In this document: piece after piece, positions 7,401 to 14,603 of the stretch
How the letters are laid out: every line of letters begins with the position of its first letter
How positions within the stretch are numbered: the first letter of the stretch is position 1
NCBI RefSeq assembly: GCF_031846415.1
Contig: NZ_JAVRHT010000012.1
Span: 29,590-93,589 of the forward strand
Origin: Rubrivirga litoralis
GTDB taxonomy: Bacteria > Bacteroidota > Rhodothermia > Rhodothermales > Rubricoccaceae
Reading direction: 5' to 3'
Length of the DNA stretch: 64,000 nt
Translations under genes and position numbers: made by a program
The notes under the pieces: generated by a model
What the model saw: the letters and a program-made list of their open reading frames with translations, nothing else
The model's database searches: none
What the model was told of the DNA's origin: nothing

Positions 7401-7418
7401 TTGCCGCTCTAGCGGTAC
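7401..7418. promoter_or_regulatory. hip operator-like repeat 3
   Basis: TTGCCGCTCTAGCGGTAC matches repeat 1 at 13 of 18 positions. Its own dyad is TGCCGCT/AGCGGTA (one mismatch). It starts 62 bp after repeat 2 and ends 4 bp before the hipB start codon, a position where binding would block transcription or translation initiation. Confidence 0.5.
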
Positions 7419-7422
7419 GCCC

Positions 7423-7674
7423 GTGTGCATCGACGACCCCGGACCCCTCCTCCGCTACCACCGCGAGCGCGCCAGCCTCTCGCGCCGCGCCCTCTCGGCC
7501 CTCTCGGGCGTGAGCGAGACGGCCATCTACGACGCCGAGCACGGCAAGCCCACCGTCCGGCTCGACACGCTCCTCGCCCTCCTCAAAGCCCTCAACCTCT
7601 CGCTCCACGTCGAGGGACCCCTCGTCGCCGAGTACGAGCGGACCCTTGCCCCCTCCGACGATGCCCATGCGTAG
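7423..7674 (+). CDS. hipB: HipB-like XRE-family antitoxin
   Basis: An 83-residue helix-turn-helix protein. The HTH spans about residues 8-60 (LLRYHRERASLSRRALSALS, then VSETAIYDAEHG and TLLALLKALNLSL). It is the first gene of a three-gene hip operon. HipB binds operators in its own promoter and, in known systems, complexes with the kinase. It begins with GTG right after operator-like repeat 3, and its 3' end overlaps hipS by 14 bp, implying translational coupling. The length is typical for HipB. Confidence 0.8.
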   Translation: MCIDDPGPLLRYHRERASLSRRALSALSGVSETAIYDAEHGKPTVRLDTLLALLKALNLSLHVEGPLVAEYERTLAPSDDAHA

Positions 7675-7999
7675 CGCCCGCGTCCTGATGCACGGGGTCC
7701 CGGCCGGATGCCTCACGGAGGGGGAGGGGGGGTACACCCTCACCTACGAGCCTGGCTACGAAGGCCCGCCCGTCTCGCTCACGCTCTCGGTCCGCCCCGA
7801 GCCCTACCGATTCGACCGGTTCCCCCCCTTCTTCGACGGCCTGCTCCCCGAGGGATGGCAGCTCGAGGCCCTCCTCCGCCAGGCCAAGCTCGACCGCTCC
7901 GACCTGTTCGGCCAGCTTCTCGCGGTCGGCGAGGACCCCGTCGGCGCGGTCTCCGTCTTCCCCGACGTCGCTGAGGCCTCGCCTGGGGCCTCCCCGTGA
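7661..7999 (+). CDS. hipS: HipS-like protein (HipA N-subdomain 1)
   Basis: A 112-residue protein equal to the N-terminal subdomain of HipA. It has an initial beta sheet (ARVLMHGVPAGCLTE, YTLTYEP), the conserved FPPFFDGLLPEGWQLEALL near residues 47-65, and GQLLAVGEDPVGAVSVFP near 78-95. In HipA this is fused to the kinase core; here it is a separate gene between hipB and a shortened kinase. That is the HipBST arrangement, in which HipS rather than HipB acts as the antitoxin. The start is the ATG at 7661, where the domain begins; the stop overlaps hipT by 4 bp (GTGA). Confidence 0.8.
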   Translation: MPMRSARVLMHGVPAGCLTEGEGGYTLTYEPGYEGPPVSLTLSVRPEPYRFDRFPPFFDGLLPEGWQLEALLRQAKLDRSDLFGQLLAVGEDPVGAVSVFPDVAEASPGASP

Positions 8000-8982
8000 A
8001 CGACGCCCCCGGTCGGTGCCCGCTCACCTACAACCCGCTCGGGTCGGGCGAGCCCCTCTACTCGGCGGCCGGACTCCGCCGTCTGTCCCGGACCCTTACC
8101 CACCTCGACCCGCTCTCGTTCACGGCGGCCGGGCTCGTCCAGGAGGCCGCCGCGCGGGCTGACCGGATGTCGATCGGGGGCGTCCAGCCCAAGGTCAACG
8201 CTGTCCTCCGTCCGGCCGAGGGTCGCTTCGAGGTCGTCACGGTGGGGGGACGGTGGATCCTCAAGCCCGACAACCCCGCCTACCCCGAGGTCCCCGCCAA
8301 CGAGGACCTCGCGATGCGCTTGGCGTCGGCCGCCAGCGTCGAGACGGCCGACCACGCGCTCGTCTACGCCCGTGGCGACGACGATCCGGACGCCCCCGGC
8401 GCCCTCGTCTACGCCGTCCGACGCTTCGACCGCGTCGGCCGCGGCGACAAGCTGGCCCTGGAAGACTTCGGACAGCTCCTCGGCCTTGATCGCGAGACGA
8501 AGTACGATGCGTCGATGGAGCGGGCTGCCGCGGCCGTCGAGGCGTTCTGCACGTTCCCAGCGGTCGAGAAGGTCGAGCTCTTCCGGCGGACGCTCGTCGC
8601 CTTCCTGACGGGCAATGAGGACATGCACCTCAAGAACCTCGCAGTCCTCACCGGACGCGACGGGCTCCGCCGGCTCTCGCCGGCCTACGACCTCGTCGCC
8701 TCGGCCGCCGTGCTCCGTGACCCCCAGGAGCTCGCGCTGCCCATCGCTGGCAAGCGCTCGAACTTGCGCCGCGAGCACCTCGTCGACTATTACGGCCGCG
8801 AGCGCCTTGGCCTGACCGAGCGCGTCGTTGAGAGCGTCCTCGCAGACATCGCCGATGTCGGCCCGGCGTGGAATGATCTCATCGACCGATGCTTCCTTTC
8901 AGACGCGATCCGCGACCGGCTCCGCGAGACCATCTCGGAACGTCGCCGTCGTCTCGGGCTGGTCGGGCCGACGGCGAGGTGA
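7996..8982 (+). CDS. hipT: HipT-like Ser/Thr kinase toxin
   Basis: A 328-residue HipA-type kinase lacking N-subdomain 1. The Gly-rich loop with its regulatory serine is SIGGVQPK near residues 58-65. The nucleotide-binding strand WILKPDN follows, then the catalytic loop GNEDMHLKN near 205-214 and the metal-binding YDLV near 229-232. Known HipT from E. coli phosphorylates tryptophanyl-tRNA synthetase, whereas classic HipA targets glutamyl-tRNA synthetase; the target here is unknown. The GTG start overlaps the hipS stop, supporting stoichiometric expression of the three proteins. The motifs are intact, so the kinase is probably active. Confidence 0.85.
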   Translation: MNDAPGRCPLTYNPLGSGEPLYSAAGLRRLSRTLTHLDPLSFTAAGLVQEAAARADRMSIGGVQPKVNAVLRPAEGRFEVVTVGGRWILKPDNPAYPEVPANEDLAMRLASAASVETADHALVYARGDDDPDAPGALVYAVRRFDRVGRGDKLALEDFGQLLGLDRETKYDASMERAAAAVEAFCTFPAVEKVELFRRTLVAFLTGNEDMHLKNLAVLTGRDGLRRLSPAYDLVASAAVLRDPQELALPIAGKRSNLRREHLVDYYGRERLGLTERVVESVLADIADVGPAWNDLIDRCFLSDAIRDRLRETISERRRRLGLVGPTAR

Positions 8983-9003
8983 GCACGGGGCGTTGACCAG
9001 AGC

Positions 9004-9020
9004 GCAATAGCTGTTATTGC
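9004..9020. promoter_or_regulatory. Small hairpin downstream of hipT
   Basis: GCAATA and TATTGC form a 6-bp stem with a 5-base loop, 22 bp after the hipT stop. CTGTTATTGC within it recurs as an exact inverted copy at 9156-9165, inside the recombinase reading frame. It could be a weak terminator or an accessory site around the dif-like core. Confidence 0.3.
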
Positions 9021-9083
9021 AAATACTCTCGGGTGGCCGAGCTCCACCGCGGTTGCGAATGACCCGAAAGAGTTCTCTGGCGA

Positions 9084-9111
9084 ACGCGACATAAGGGGTC
9101 TTATGTTACTG
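9084..9111. other. dif/cer-like XerCD-type recombination site
   Basis: The 28-bp layout is 11 + 6 + 11: ACGCGACATAA, GGGGTC, TTATGTTACTG. The right arm matches the E. coli XerD half-site TTATGTTAAAT at 8 of 11 positions, and the left arm ends in CATAA as dif does. ACATAA/TTATGT form the inner dyad around a 6-bp centre. It lies 27 bp before the tyrosine recombinase start, as expected for a plasmid dimer resolution site next to its recombinase; it may also overlap the promoter. Confidence 0.55.
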
Positions 9112-9137
9112 ACCCCGACCCGATCGACGACGTACGA

Positions 9138-10139
9138 GTGGAACAGAGTGACAATGCAATAACAGTCGTTGACCGTGCCGAGCCGCTGGCAGCCACGGTC
9201 CGCCAGTCGGGCGAGACCGCTCCCGTCTCGCAGGCCGACGACGACGGGCACCTCGTCCGGCTCTGGCTCCACGGGAAGTCCGCCAACACCCGCGACGCCT
9301 ACGACCGCGACGTCCGCGCCTTCGTCGACTTCGCCGACGTCCCACTCGCCCAGCTCACGCTCGGCCACCTCCAAGGCTGGTCCGACGCGCTCTCACGCGC
9401 CGGGCTCGCGGCCTCGACCCGGTCGCGGAAGCTCTCGGCGGTCAAGAGCCTGCTCTCGTTCGGCCACAAGCTCGGCTACCTCATATATAACGTGGGGGCC
9501 GCCGTCGCCTTGCCGAAGCAGAAGGACACGCTCGCAGAAAAGATCTTGCCCGAGGCCGCCGTCCACCGCGTGCTGGCGGTCGCCGATGCCGTCGCGACGG
9601 AAGGCTCGTTCACCGACCGCCGGAACGCGCTCGCGCTCCGGCTCTTCTACGCGAGCGGCGGGCGGGTCTCTGAGCTCGCCGGACTCCGCTGGCGCGACTG
9701 CGTCGAGCGGTCGCTCGAGCGGGGGCGACCGACCGGACAGGTGACCCTCTACGGGAAGGGCGGCAAGACGCGGCGCGTGCTGCTCTCGGCCGACACGTGG
9801 GCCGTCCTCGAAGGCCACCGCCAGCGCGAGACGACGGGCGGCGTCGCGAAAGGCGGGCACCCCGTGCTCCGTTCGCGGAAGGCGGGAGTGGGCGGAGCGC
9901 CACGTCCACTAACGAGGCAGCAGTTGTGGCGTGTCGTAAAGGACCTGGCGAAGCGCGCGGGGCTGCCCGGCGCCGTCTCGCCCCACTTCTTCCGCCACGC
10001 CCACGCCAGCCACGCTCTCGACCGTGGGGCGCCGCCGCACCTGGTCCAGCAGACGCTCGGCCACGCGAGCTTGCAGACCACGAGCCGGTATGCGCACGCC
10101 CGGCCCGACGACTCGTCCGCGCGGTACCTCGGGGTATAG
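9138..10139 (+). CDS. XerC/D-type tyrosine recombinase
   Basis: A 333-residue site-specific recombinase. The N-terminal SAM-like core-binding domain covers about residues 35-125 (HGKSANTRDAYDRDVRAFVD). The catalytic domain has all expected residues: Arg in SGGRVSELAGLRWRD near 176, Lys in GKGGKTRR near 208, HFFRHAHASH near 283-292, His in GHASLQTTSRY and the nucleophilic Tyr near 317. On a plasmid this most likely resolves multimers. The dif-like site just upstream is the obvious substrate. GTG start; a downstream start is possible because the first 30 residues are poorly conserved in type. Confidence 0.9.
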   Translation: MEQSDNAITVVDRAEPLAATVRQSGETAPVSQADDDGHLVRLWLHGKSANTRDAYDRDVRAFVDFADVPLAQLTLGHLQGWSDALSRAGLAASTRSRKLSAVKSLLSFGHKLGYLIYNVGAAVALPKQKDTLAEKILPEAAVHRVLAVADAVATEGSFTDRRNALALRLFYASGGRVSELAGLRWRDCVERSLERGRPTGQVTLYGKGGKTRRVLLSADTWAVLEGHRQRETTGGVAKGGHPVLRSRKAGVGGAPRPLTRQQLWRVVKDLAKRAGLPGAVSPHFFRHAHASHALDRGAPPHLVQQTLGHASLQTTSRYAHARPDDSSARYLGV

Positions 10140-10160
10140 CTTGCCAAGCGGGACTACACT

Positions 10161-11183
10161 GTGCACTTGATTGACCTTCTCGTCGTTTGCCGTTTCGCGC
10201 TTCACGGCGCACTAGCATTCGTTCTGTTCGTAGGCGTGAACTGGCTCGGCCCCCGGTCGAAAGCGTTCGGGTACGTGAGTCTCCACGCCGTGCCTCGGGC
10301 GTCGGACCCGCCGAGCACTGTATTCAACGTTGTGTTCCGGGCGGCGGCTCCAGTGGCGCTCGTGCTGCTGACGGCGACGGCGCTATACGCCGTCGGATGG
10401 GATCCGATGGTTGAGGGCATCTGGGCGGTCCCGGTGTACTACTTCGGAGGAAGCCTCGTCTTCAACCTGGCTCTGGGCCGGTGGCTGATCTTGAACTGGG
10501 TCCGAGAGCTTGGCCAGGCGGCGCTGTCGATCGGCACGGTGGCGCTGTTGTACAAGCGGGTGATCGAGGACCGCGACACCCTGATGCCTGACGCGGAGGC
10601 AATCGTCGCAGAGTTGTGGATCATCGTCGCCCTGTTCATCTACGCAGTGCTCAACGGCGTCAAGTTTGAGTGGAAGGGCTCTATCGAGCGCTCCGACCGA
10701 TACATCGAGTCTGCGTACGAGCGGTATCGAGCGACGTGGGGCGAGGTCGTCTCGGCGGAGCTTCCGGTGAAGGGAGCGGGTCCTGACCCCTTCGTGGAGT
10801 CCGTCGTCTACGCTGTGATGATCTACGAGGGGTTCAATCGGCCGCCGCGCGTCCAGCGTGCAGAACGGTGGATTCAGCGTGTGTGGCCCGGTCGACCGAG
10901 GACGCTCGGGCCGATGCAGGTCAGGTCTGCGATCCCGATGACCGACGAGCAGAGCGTGCGGGTAGGGGTTCGGCGTGTGGCGGCTGTAATCGCCGAAGCG
11001 CAAGATTCCCCGTCGTCGTATCAGCCGTCGATGTACGACGTGGCTCATCAGGTGTACCAGGACTACAACCCCGGCGAGCGGTACGCGGAGGACGTGGCGG
11101 CCGTGCACGACGTATTGATCCGTCAGCACTACCCGGCGTTGGCCGAGGCGTTGGAGGGCTCGTACGGGTCGTACGCGAGGTAG
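10161..11183 (+). CDS. Membrane protein with lysozyme-like C-terminal domain, possible effector
   Basis: A 340-residue protein with about five predicted membrane segments in its first half (around residues 5-28, 62-79, 86-112, 117-132, 146-166) and a soluble C-terminus. The C-terminal part contains VMIYEGFNRPPRVQRAERWI near 218-237 and TLGPMQVRS near 249-257. An acidic residue ahead of a G.MQV motif recalls the catalytic Glu and GLMQ motif of lytic transglycosylases, so a peptidoglycan-acting or lysozyme-fold domain is possible. It sits beside an Mrr-like nuclease in lower-GC sequence. Role in defence is inference. Confidence 0.6.
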   Translation: MHLIDLLVVCRFALHGALAFVLFVGVNWLGPRSKAFGYVSLHAVPRASDPPSTVFNVVFRAAAPVALVLLTATALYAVGWDPMVEGIWAVPVYYFGGSLVFNLALGRWLILNWVRELGQAALSIGTVALLYKRVIEDRDTLMPDAEAIVAELWIIVALFIYAVLNGVKFEWKGSIERSDRYIESAYERYRATWGEVVSAELPVKGAGPDPFVESVVYAVMIYEGFNRPPRVQRAERWIQRVWPGRPRTLGPMQVRSAIPMTDEQSVRVGVRRVAAVIAEAQDSPSSYQPSMYDVAHQVYQDYNPGERYAEDVAAVHDVLIRQHYPALAEALEGSYGSYAR

Positions 11184-11328
11184 TGCTGGAGGAGTGCTCG
11201 GGTGAGGGCGGGCCGGGCGGGCGGCATGGTAGCGCCCCATGAGATCGACGCCGCGAACGCGGTAGAGGTGAGACAGCCGAGCGCGCTATGCGGACAGCTC
11301 CGAGTTTGTACTAGTGGGAGAACGAACT
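11184..11328. other. Intergenic region before the Mrr-like gene
   Basis: No gene seen. The final 80 bases are relatively AT-rich (GAGTTTGTACTAGTGGGAG and following) and probably include the promoter of the nuclease gene. Confidence 0.35.
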
Positions 11329-11369
11329 GAGGGCAATCATGGCAGGATCCAATTGGGGAGAATGCCCTC
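11329..11369. promoter_or_regulatory. Inverted repeat before the Mrr-like nuclease gene
   Basis: GAGGGCA (11329-11335) and TGCCCTC (11363-11369) are exact inverted copies separated by 27 bp. The second arm ends 6 bp before the ATG at 11376. It could be an operator or a start-occluding RNA hairpin; there is no further support. Confidence 0.35.
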
Positions 11370-11375
11370 TTAACT

Positions 11376-13220
11376 ATGCGTCCTGCTTACCCTGGACAAG
11401 CCAGCGTGATCGACCTCTCACATAACAGACCTTCAATGCACACGCCACCCACGCGGGGCCTTCTTCCGCATCTCGACTTCTTTCAGCTCACTGCTGATGC
11501 GTTTGAAGAGCTTTGCCTGGACCTCGTACTGGACGAGGGCGAAGTCGAACGAGCCGTGCGCTACGGTGTAAAGGGAGATTATCAGGACGGCATCGACATT
11601 CTGGCCGTGCTCGAATGGGGCAAGCAGCGGGCCTACCAGTGCAAACGCGAGAAGCGGTTCGGCCCGGCAAAGATCCGCGAAGCGGTCTCACTCTTCTTAG
11701 ATCATGGCCTAGCTGACAGCGTTGAGGCTTTTGTTCTCTGCACAGCCGAGCGCCTCAACTCGCGGCAGCGTCTGAACGCTCTCACCGAGGCAGGCGAGCG
11801 GCTCGGCGAGGTCCGGTTTGAGGTTTGGGACCAGGCGGAGTTGTCTCGACGCCTTCGCAACCGCCGGGATCTCGTCGCCCGAGCGTTTGGTGAGTCATGG
11901 GCCGAGGCGTTCAACGGCACCGTGACCGGATGGGACCGCGCTCACGGCATCGAAACCCGCTACCTCGTCTGCATGAGCTCGGACGTCACGTTCGACATCG
12001 CTGCGGGCCGTCTCGACGGCACCCCGTTTGAGGATGGGACCCTGTTCTTGTCGCCCGCAGGGCGCTACCAGTCAGCGCTTGCTCGTGCGCTCGGGAGCGA
12101 AGGGCGCCGAGAATCAGAGTACGGGCGCGGCTTCAGGAGTGCGAACGCCTACCAACGTGCACACCCGGACGCGAAGGTTGAGCCGTGGGGTGGAGAGCAC
12201 CCCACGTTCACCCGTACGCCGAGCGCGACAGAGGTACAGAAGCATTTCAAAGACCCGATCACCCGATCATTCCTCGACGCAGGGGTCCGCCTCGACCGCC
12301 TTGCCCAGGTCACAACGCAGTTCGAGTACTGCGGCTCCGGGCGTTTCGAAGAGTCGCACGCGGTCGCGCCTCTGTGGTCTCTGCACCTGCAAATCACCAA
12401 TCGATCGGCCGAGGCCGTCCACCTCGACCGCCTCCGTGGCAGTGGGCGGAGCGGGCGCAACCAACCTTACGAGGCGCTCGAGCCGGGAGTAGGACAGTCG
12501 TTGGAAGCCGTCGGCCCCGGCTCCGCGCTTGCCCCAGGCCAGACGCTGTTGGTCCCGCTCGCAACTCTGGTCATCCCCTACACAGCTTCTGGTGTCGATC
12601 ATGGCCACGACTGGGATGAGATCGGGGACCGTCTGTGGTTCGACAGCTTCGCGGACCTCTCCGAGCAACTTGCCGAAGCCTGGGTCATCGGACCGACGTT
12701 CTGGCCCGAGGAGATGTCGATTCAGTCTCTCGACGGCGACTCCACGGCGGAGATAGCAGTCAGGGCGTTCGAGCCCCGGCGGATCGGGATACTTGACGTG
12801 GAATGGGGCTTCGGGTCGTGTCCGCACCTGTTCGTCGAGCTCAACGACGGGGTCCAGTACGTCCGGCCTCTCTTCACCGCAGTACCCGGCGCTGAGTGCA
12901 CGGAGCATGCCCTAGCCCCTCCAGGCGCGGTCGCCTTCTTGCTCGCCGAGCTCGAACACGAGACAACGTACCTGACGTCGGTGTTCATCGACGGTCAGCC
13001 TATGCCGGCCCCGCCATTGCTACGCCGAGGCGATCGACTGCGAATGCCGGTGTCGCCGGGCAGCGACGCGGTGTTCGTGGGGCACTACGAAGCCGCGCGT
13101 ACGGCTTATCGCCCCGAGCTCGCCCGCCGACTGATCTCAGCATTCGTCGGTCACGCTCACCAGTCAGCTTCCGCTGAGTTGGATCGCACGGATCGACCAT
13201 TCGGCCCCGTTGTATCCTGA
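11376..13220 (+). CDS. Mrr-like restriction endonuclease-domain protein
   Basis: A 614-residue protein with an N-terminal PD-(D/E)XK nuclease domain: DAFEELCLDLV near residues 44-54, VRYGVKGDYQDGIDILAV near 62-79 and AYQCKREKRFGP near 86-97, giving the Asp ... Gln-x-Lys type active site of Mrr-like enzymes. Residues about 190-600 are a large domain I do not recognise, with many beta-strand-like segments and no membrane helices, possibly a sensor. It is plausibly a phage or foreign-DNA defence effector next to the membrane protein upstream. A start at the ATG at 11436 is equally plausible, since the domain begins after it. Confidence 0.7.
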   Translation: MRPAYPGQASVIDLSHNRPSMHTPPTRGLLPHLDFFQLTADAFEELCLDLVLDEGEVERAVRYGVKGDYQDGIDILAVLEWGKQRAYQCKREKRFGPAKIREAVSLFLDHGLADSVEAFVLCTAERLNSRQRLNALTEAGERLGEVRFEVWDQAELSRRLRNRRDLVARAFGESWAEAFNGTVTGWDRAHGIETRYLVCMSSDVTFDIAAGRLDGTPFEDGTLFLSPAGRYQSALARALGSEGRRESEYGRGFRSANAYQRAHPDAKVEPWGGEHPTFTRTPSATEVQKHFKDPITRSFLDAGVRLDRLAQVTTQFEYCGSGRFEESHAVAPLWSLHLQITNRSAEAVHLDRLRGSGRSGRNQPYEALEPGVGQSLEAVGPGSALAPGQTLLVPLATLVIPYTASGVDHGHDWDEIGDRLWFDSFADLSEQLAEAWVIGPTFWPEEMSIQSLDGDSTAEIAVRAFEPRRIGILDVEWGFGSCPHLFVELNDGVQYVRPLFTAVPGAECTEHALAPPGAVAFLLAELEHETTYLTSVFIDGQPMPAPPLLRRGDRLRMPVSPGSDAVFVGHYEAARTAYRPELARRLISAFVGHAHQSASAELDRTDRPFGPVVS

Positions 13221-13263
13221 GTGGCGCGCCGCAATCTATTTTCCGTCCCCTTGCTCTGACCCC

Positions 13264-13431
13264 ATGTCGAAGTCCCATCGCACCGTCAAAAGCTCGTCGA
13301 AGGTGGGCGCCGTGAGTCTGGCGAAGGCGTTGTCGGCCGCGAAGCGCGTACGCGACGGTCGGACGTCGAAGATGGCAAAGTCCACGTCGCTGTCCCAATT
13401 CAAGAGCGCACCGGCGCTGGTCAAGAAGTAG
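13264..13431 (+). CDS. Small basic Ser/Lys-rich protein, 55 aa
   Basis: A 55-residue, strongly basic protein rich in Ser, Lys and Ala (KSSSKVGAVSLAKALSAAKR near residues 9-28) with no hydrophobic core, so probably disordered and nucleic-acid binding. It ends 3 bp before the next gene, a broken member of a family with an N-terminal VNCPFD motif. The tight spacing suggests a two-gene unit whose second member has decayed. The ATG at 13264 is preferred to the longer frame from 13210. Confidence 0.5.
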   Translation: MSKSHRTVKSSSKVGAVSLAKALSAAKRVRDGRTSKMAKSTSLSQFKSAPALVKK

Positions 13432-13434
13432 CCG

Positions 13435-13762
13435 GTGGCGGCCTACACGCAGGGCGTCTTTGTCAACTGCCCTTTCGACCCGGACTACGCGCCGGTCTTC
13501 GACGCGGTGGTGTTCGCGGTCCACGACGCCGGCTTCGTGGCGCGGTGCGCGCTGGAGGAGGACGACAGCGCGCGCGTCCGGGTCGAGAAGATCTACGACA
13601 TCATCGGCGCGTGCCGGCTGGGCGTCCACGACGTGTCGCGGACGGAACTGGACCCGGCGATGGGCCTACCGCGGTTCAACATCCCGTGGTCTCGGAGCCA
13701 GTCGCCCACGAGCTTTTGACGGACGTCCTCTTCCGTCATTTGACGCCGTCCCGGGCGGCTGA
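13435..13762 (+). pseudogene. Truncated nucleotide-hydrolase-like (VNCPFD family) gene
   Basis: The first 80 residues match a conserved family of about 160 or more residues: FVNCPFDPDYAPVFDAVVFA, GFVARCALEEDD, VEKIYDIIGACRLGVHDVSR and GLPRFNIP. The fold is likely TIR- or deoxyribosyltransferase-like, with the acidic residue in HD.SRTE. In the family, the FN.P motif is followed by an ELG(L/M)FLGA helix. Here the frame changes after FNIP; a different frame gives RGLGASRPRAFD up to a stop at 13762, suggesting an indel near 13690 and loss of the rest. The open frame ends at 13719 after 94 residues. Confidence 0.6.
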
Positions 13763-13976
13763 GCCGTCCCGGAGAATCTTCGCGACTCGCTGTGTTTGCG
13801 AACGGGTGATCGTGGCTCTAGATCTGGGAGCTCCGGTGGACTGCGAGCGTGTGCTTCGTTTTTCCTGCCTTGCGCGGGGGATGACCGGTGCTGACGGAAG
13901 CAGCAGAGTGGGGTGTCCTTCCCGTCGTTGAGGAGCCCAGAGCGGCGCAGCGGAAGGTCGCCTCGCTAGAGTCGGT

Positions 13977-14603
13977 CTAGGTGGTCTTCCAGCGAGGCGA
14001 TGATGGCTCCTGCTCCATGGAGACGCAGTTGCTGCTGAGGGCATGGGTGAACCGTTCGTACTTGCTCAGACGGGAAGCCGTGGCTTGGGGCGCCACCGCG
14101 AGGATGGCCTGGACGGCGCTCCTGAGGGCCGTCGGGTCGTCGCTCTCCACCTCGGCCTCGAAGATGGTGCGTCCACCGGGAAGGCGAACGCGGTCGAGCT
14201 CGACCGCTGCCCCCTTACCGAGCGAGACCACGACTCGGAGGGTTCGCATCCAACCCACGCGGTCGAGGTGCTGCACCCCCAGGTCTCCTAACAGGCCGTG
14301 CAATGGTTCTGGGAGATCGTGCTCGACGTCGAGCCGTGGGGCGAGGCGGCAAGAGGCCCAGGAGGTTTCGGACGCGGTACGCGTGGCGCCGTTCTGGCAT
14401 GTGGGGACCTTGAGAGTCGCCTCCGTGTCCCCACCTGCCGTGTGGCGGACGCGGAACGTGATAGCCCGGTCCGCTAGGGTCCCTTGAGCGTCGTAATAAA
14501 CGTTGAGGAGGTCGATCCGCTGGATGAGCTCTCCGGACTGGCGGAGCCGCTCGTAGTCATCGGCCGACAGCTCGAGCTTGGCCTCAATCTCAGTGTGTGT
14601 CAT
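13977..14603 (-). CDS. CYTH domain protein (triphosphate tunnel enzyme / class IV cyclase family)
   Basis: A 208-residue protein beginning with the diagnostic ExExK motif (EIEAKLEL near residues 4-11). Alternating charged strands follow: ITFRVRHTAGGDTEATLKVP near 47-66, LRVVVSLGKGAAVELDRVRL near 122-142 and IFEAEVESDD. CYTH enzymes bind triphosphates in a beta-barrel tunnel and act as adenylate cyclases, thiamine triphosphatases or polyphosphatases. It is the last gene of the long defence operon; its ATG overlaps the HD gene stop (ATGA). A nucleotide-signalling or nucleotide-depleting role with the HD enzyme is inference. Confidence 0.8.
   Translation of the reverse strand: MTHTEIEAKLELSADDYERLRQSGELIQRIDLLNVYYDAQGTLADRAITFRVRHTAGGDTEATLKVPTCQNGATRTASETSWASCRLAPRLDVEHDLPEPLHGLLGDLGVQHLDRVGWMRTLRVVVSLGKGAAVELDRVRLPGGRTIFEAEVESDDPTALRSAVQAILAVAPQATASRLSKYERFTHALSSNCVSMEQEPSSPRWKTT

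Noticed and set aside
9011..9165. 10-bp inverted pair CTGTTATTGC/GCAATAACAG as an attachment site
   Set aside because: Ten bases over a 150-bp range can arise by chance and the second copy is inside coding sequence; kept only as a possible accessory of the dif-like site.
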